DNA from: Brachypodius melanocephalos
Lineage: Eukaryota; Chordata; Aves; Passeriformes; Pycnonotidae
DNA: 64,000 nt
Assembly (NCBI GenBank): GCA_013398615.1
Contig: VZSR01002364.1
Span: forward strand, 111,553-175,552
Reading direction: 5' to 3'
Position 1 is the stretch's first letter. Every line of letters begins with the position of its first letter. Shown here piece after piece: positions 63,183-64,000 of this stretch. The position numbers were made by a program, and so were the translations under genes. Under the pieces are notes generated by a model, which saw only the letters and a list, made by a program, of their open reading frames with translations, was not told the origin of the DNA and made no database searches.

Positions 63183-63994
63183 TCACTCCAGATCTTCACA
63201 GGTGCTCCAATAGCAGTTGTCAGGGCTGCTTTCGGACTGGATCTTACCTCTAGTTAGCCATGACCCTCTCTGGAAGCCTTTCCACTCTGACTTGTACTTC
63301 ACCCAGCACGAAAAAGGCAGAAGAAGGGTGCTGGATGTTTGCTGAGATCCACCAGCTCTCCCAGCTAACTCTATGTCTGAGCTGCTACATCACTGCCATA
63401 GACAATGTTGCTGTTGCCATATTTCACTTTCTTTTGAGTCACCATAGACAACTGCTCAGAAATTCAGAAAAACAGGCTTTGATGCTGAGCTGCCATCAGA
63501 CAGAGTGAAAAACTAGTGGCCCATGCCTCTGTAGAATAAAGGAGGCAATGTATCATAGCTTGGCTGAGTTACATCCAAAAATCCCTTTGATTTTAGCTAA
63601 ACCAATAATACAGACAAGTTTTTTTCCCCTGCTACTTTGCTCCTGTAGACAGCTCTTGCCTGGACAAAGGAAATAATAGTCCTAGAGACTGGTATTTTAA
63701 AAAGGAGTGAGGCCCTTGACTGAATGACTTCTGAGGAGTTACATCTGTTTTTGAAGACAATGTCCAAATTATTGGAAAATGAGAAATTGATCCAGCTGGG
63801 GAAGGTTTCTTGCACAAAGAAGTTTGACTCTTTGGGAATGCTGCTTGTACATCTCCACCTGTGGTGATGAGGTTTAAGTAACAACCTTAGCTCAACTACA
63901 CAAGTTCTTAGCCCAAAAACTGGGGAGTCATATTCTTCATTAACAATTGATAGCAAATCAAAACTTTTGGTTTTCTATAAAAAAAGAAACAAGC

Positions 63995-64000
63995 ACTCAC
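63995..64000 (-). other. KIAA1549L: Candidate 5' splice site at window edge
   Basis: The + strand ends ...AGCACTCAC, which is GTGAGTGCT in the KIAA1549L sense, a full-consensus donor. The preceding coding exon would then end at the first base outside the window. The required phase is one base carried over. Not provable without the flanking sequence. Confidence 0.4.

Larger units (their letters stand above)
57905..64000 (-). other. KIAA1549L intron (to window edge)
   Basis: At least 6.1 kb. Contains a 22-bp tandem duplication at 59725-59768, an (AAAT)n microsatellite at 60966-60995 and an 18-bp tandem duplication at 63147-63182. No coding exon with matching family sequence is recognised. Confidence 0.75.

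Overview
The window looks like avian nuclear DNA, probably from a songbird. The evidence is large AT-rich introns, two chicken-repeat-1 (CR1) LINE 3' ends, several compact LTR-like elements of the sort common in passerine genomes, and two vertebrate genes in a known conserved arrangement. There is no sign of prokaryotic gene organisation. One assembly gap (99 N) lies at 18568-18666.

Two protein-coding genes can be supported, and they converge. On the + strand, 17762-19239 carries a two-exon gene homologous to human C11orf91. It sits in a strong CpG island, behind a GC-rich minisatellite, and encodes a 140-residue protein of unknown function. On the - strand, 30398-57904 carries the last eight coding exons of KIAA1549L, about 515 C-terminal residues of a large membrane protein of unknown function. 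Every splice phase in the eight-exon chain is consistent. The rest of that gene lies beyond the right edge, where the - strand ends on a consensus 5' splice site. The tail-to-tail order of KIAA1549L and C11orf91 matches human 11p13.

Layout: 1-17400 is intergenic, with one LTR (4446-4991), one CR1 fragment (15892-16200) and simple repeats, and no gene I can recognise. 17400-18350 is the CpG island, minisatellite and first exon of the C11orf91 homologue. 19172-19239 is its short final coding exon. 19240-29816 is the gap between the convergent genes and holds a probable second LTR type (about 23957-24290). 29817-30397 is the likely 3' UTR of KIAA1549L. 30398-57904 holds its exons and introns, including a reverse-oriented CR1 (41893-42312) and a second copy of the first LTR family (45224-45784) about 100 bp from an exon. 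57905-64000 is intron.

I did not find a previously undescribed system. The items most worth checking are the minisatellite abutting the C11orf91 start codon, the LTR placed antisense beside a KIAA1549L exon, an unassigned 184-codon open frame in a KIAA1549L intron, and the lack of a visible CD59 gene upstream of C11orf91.
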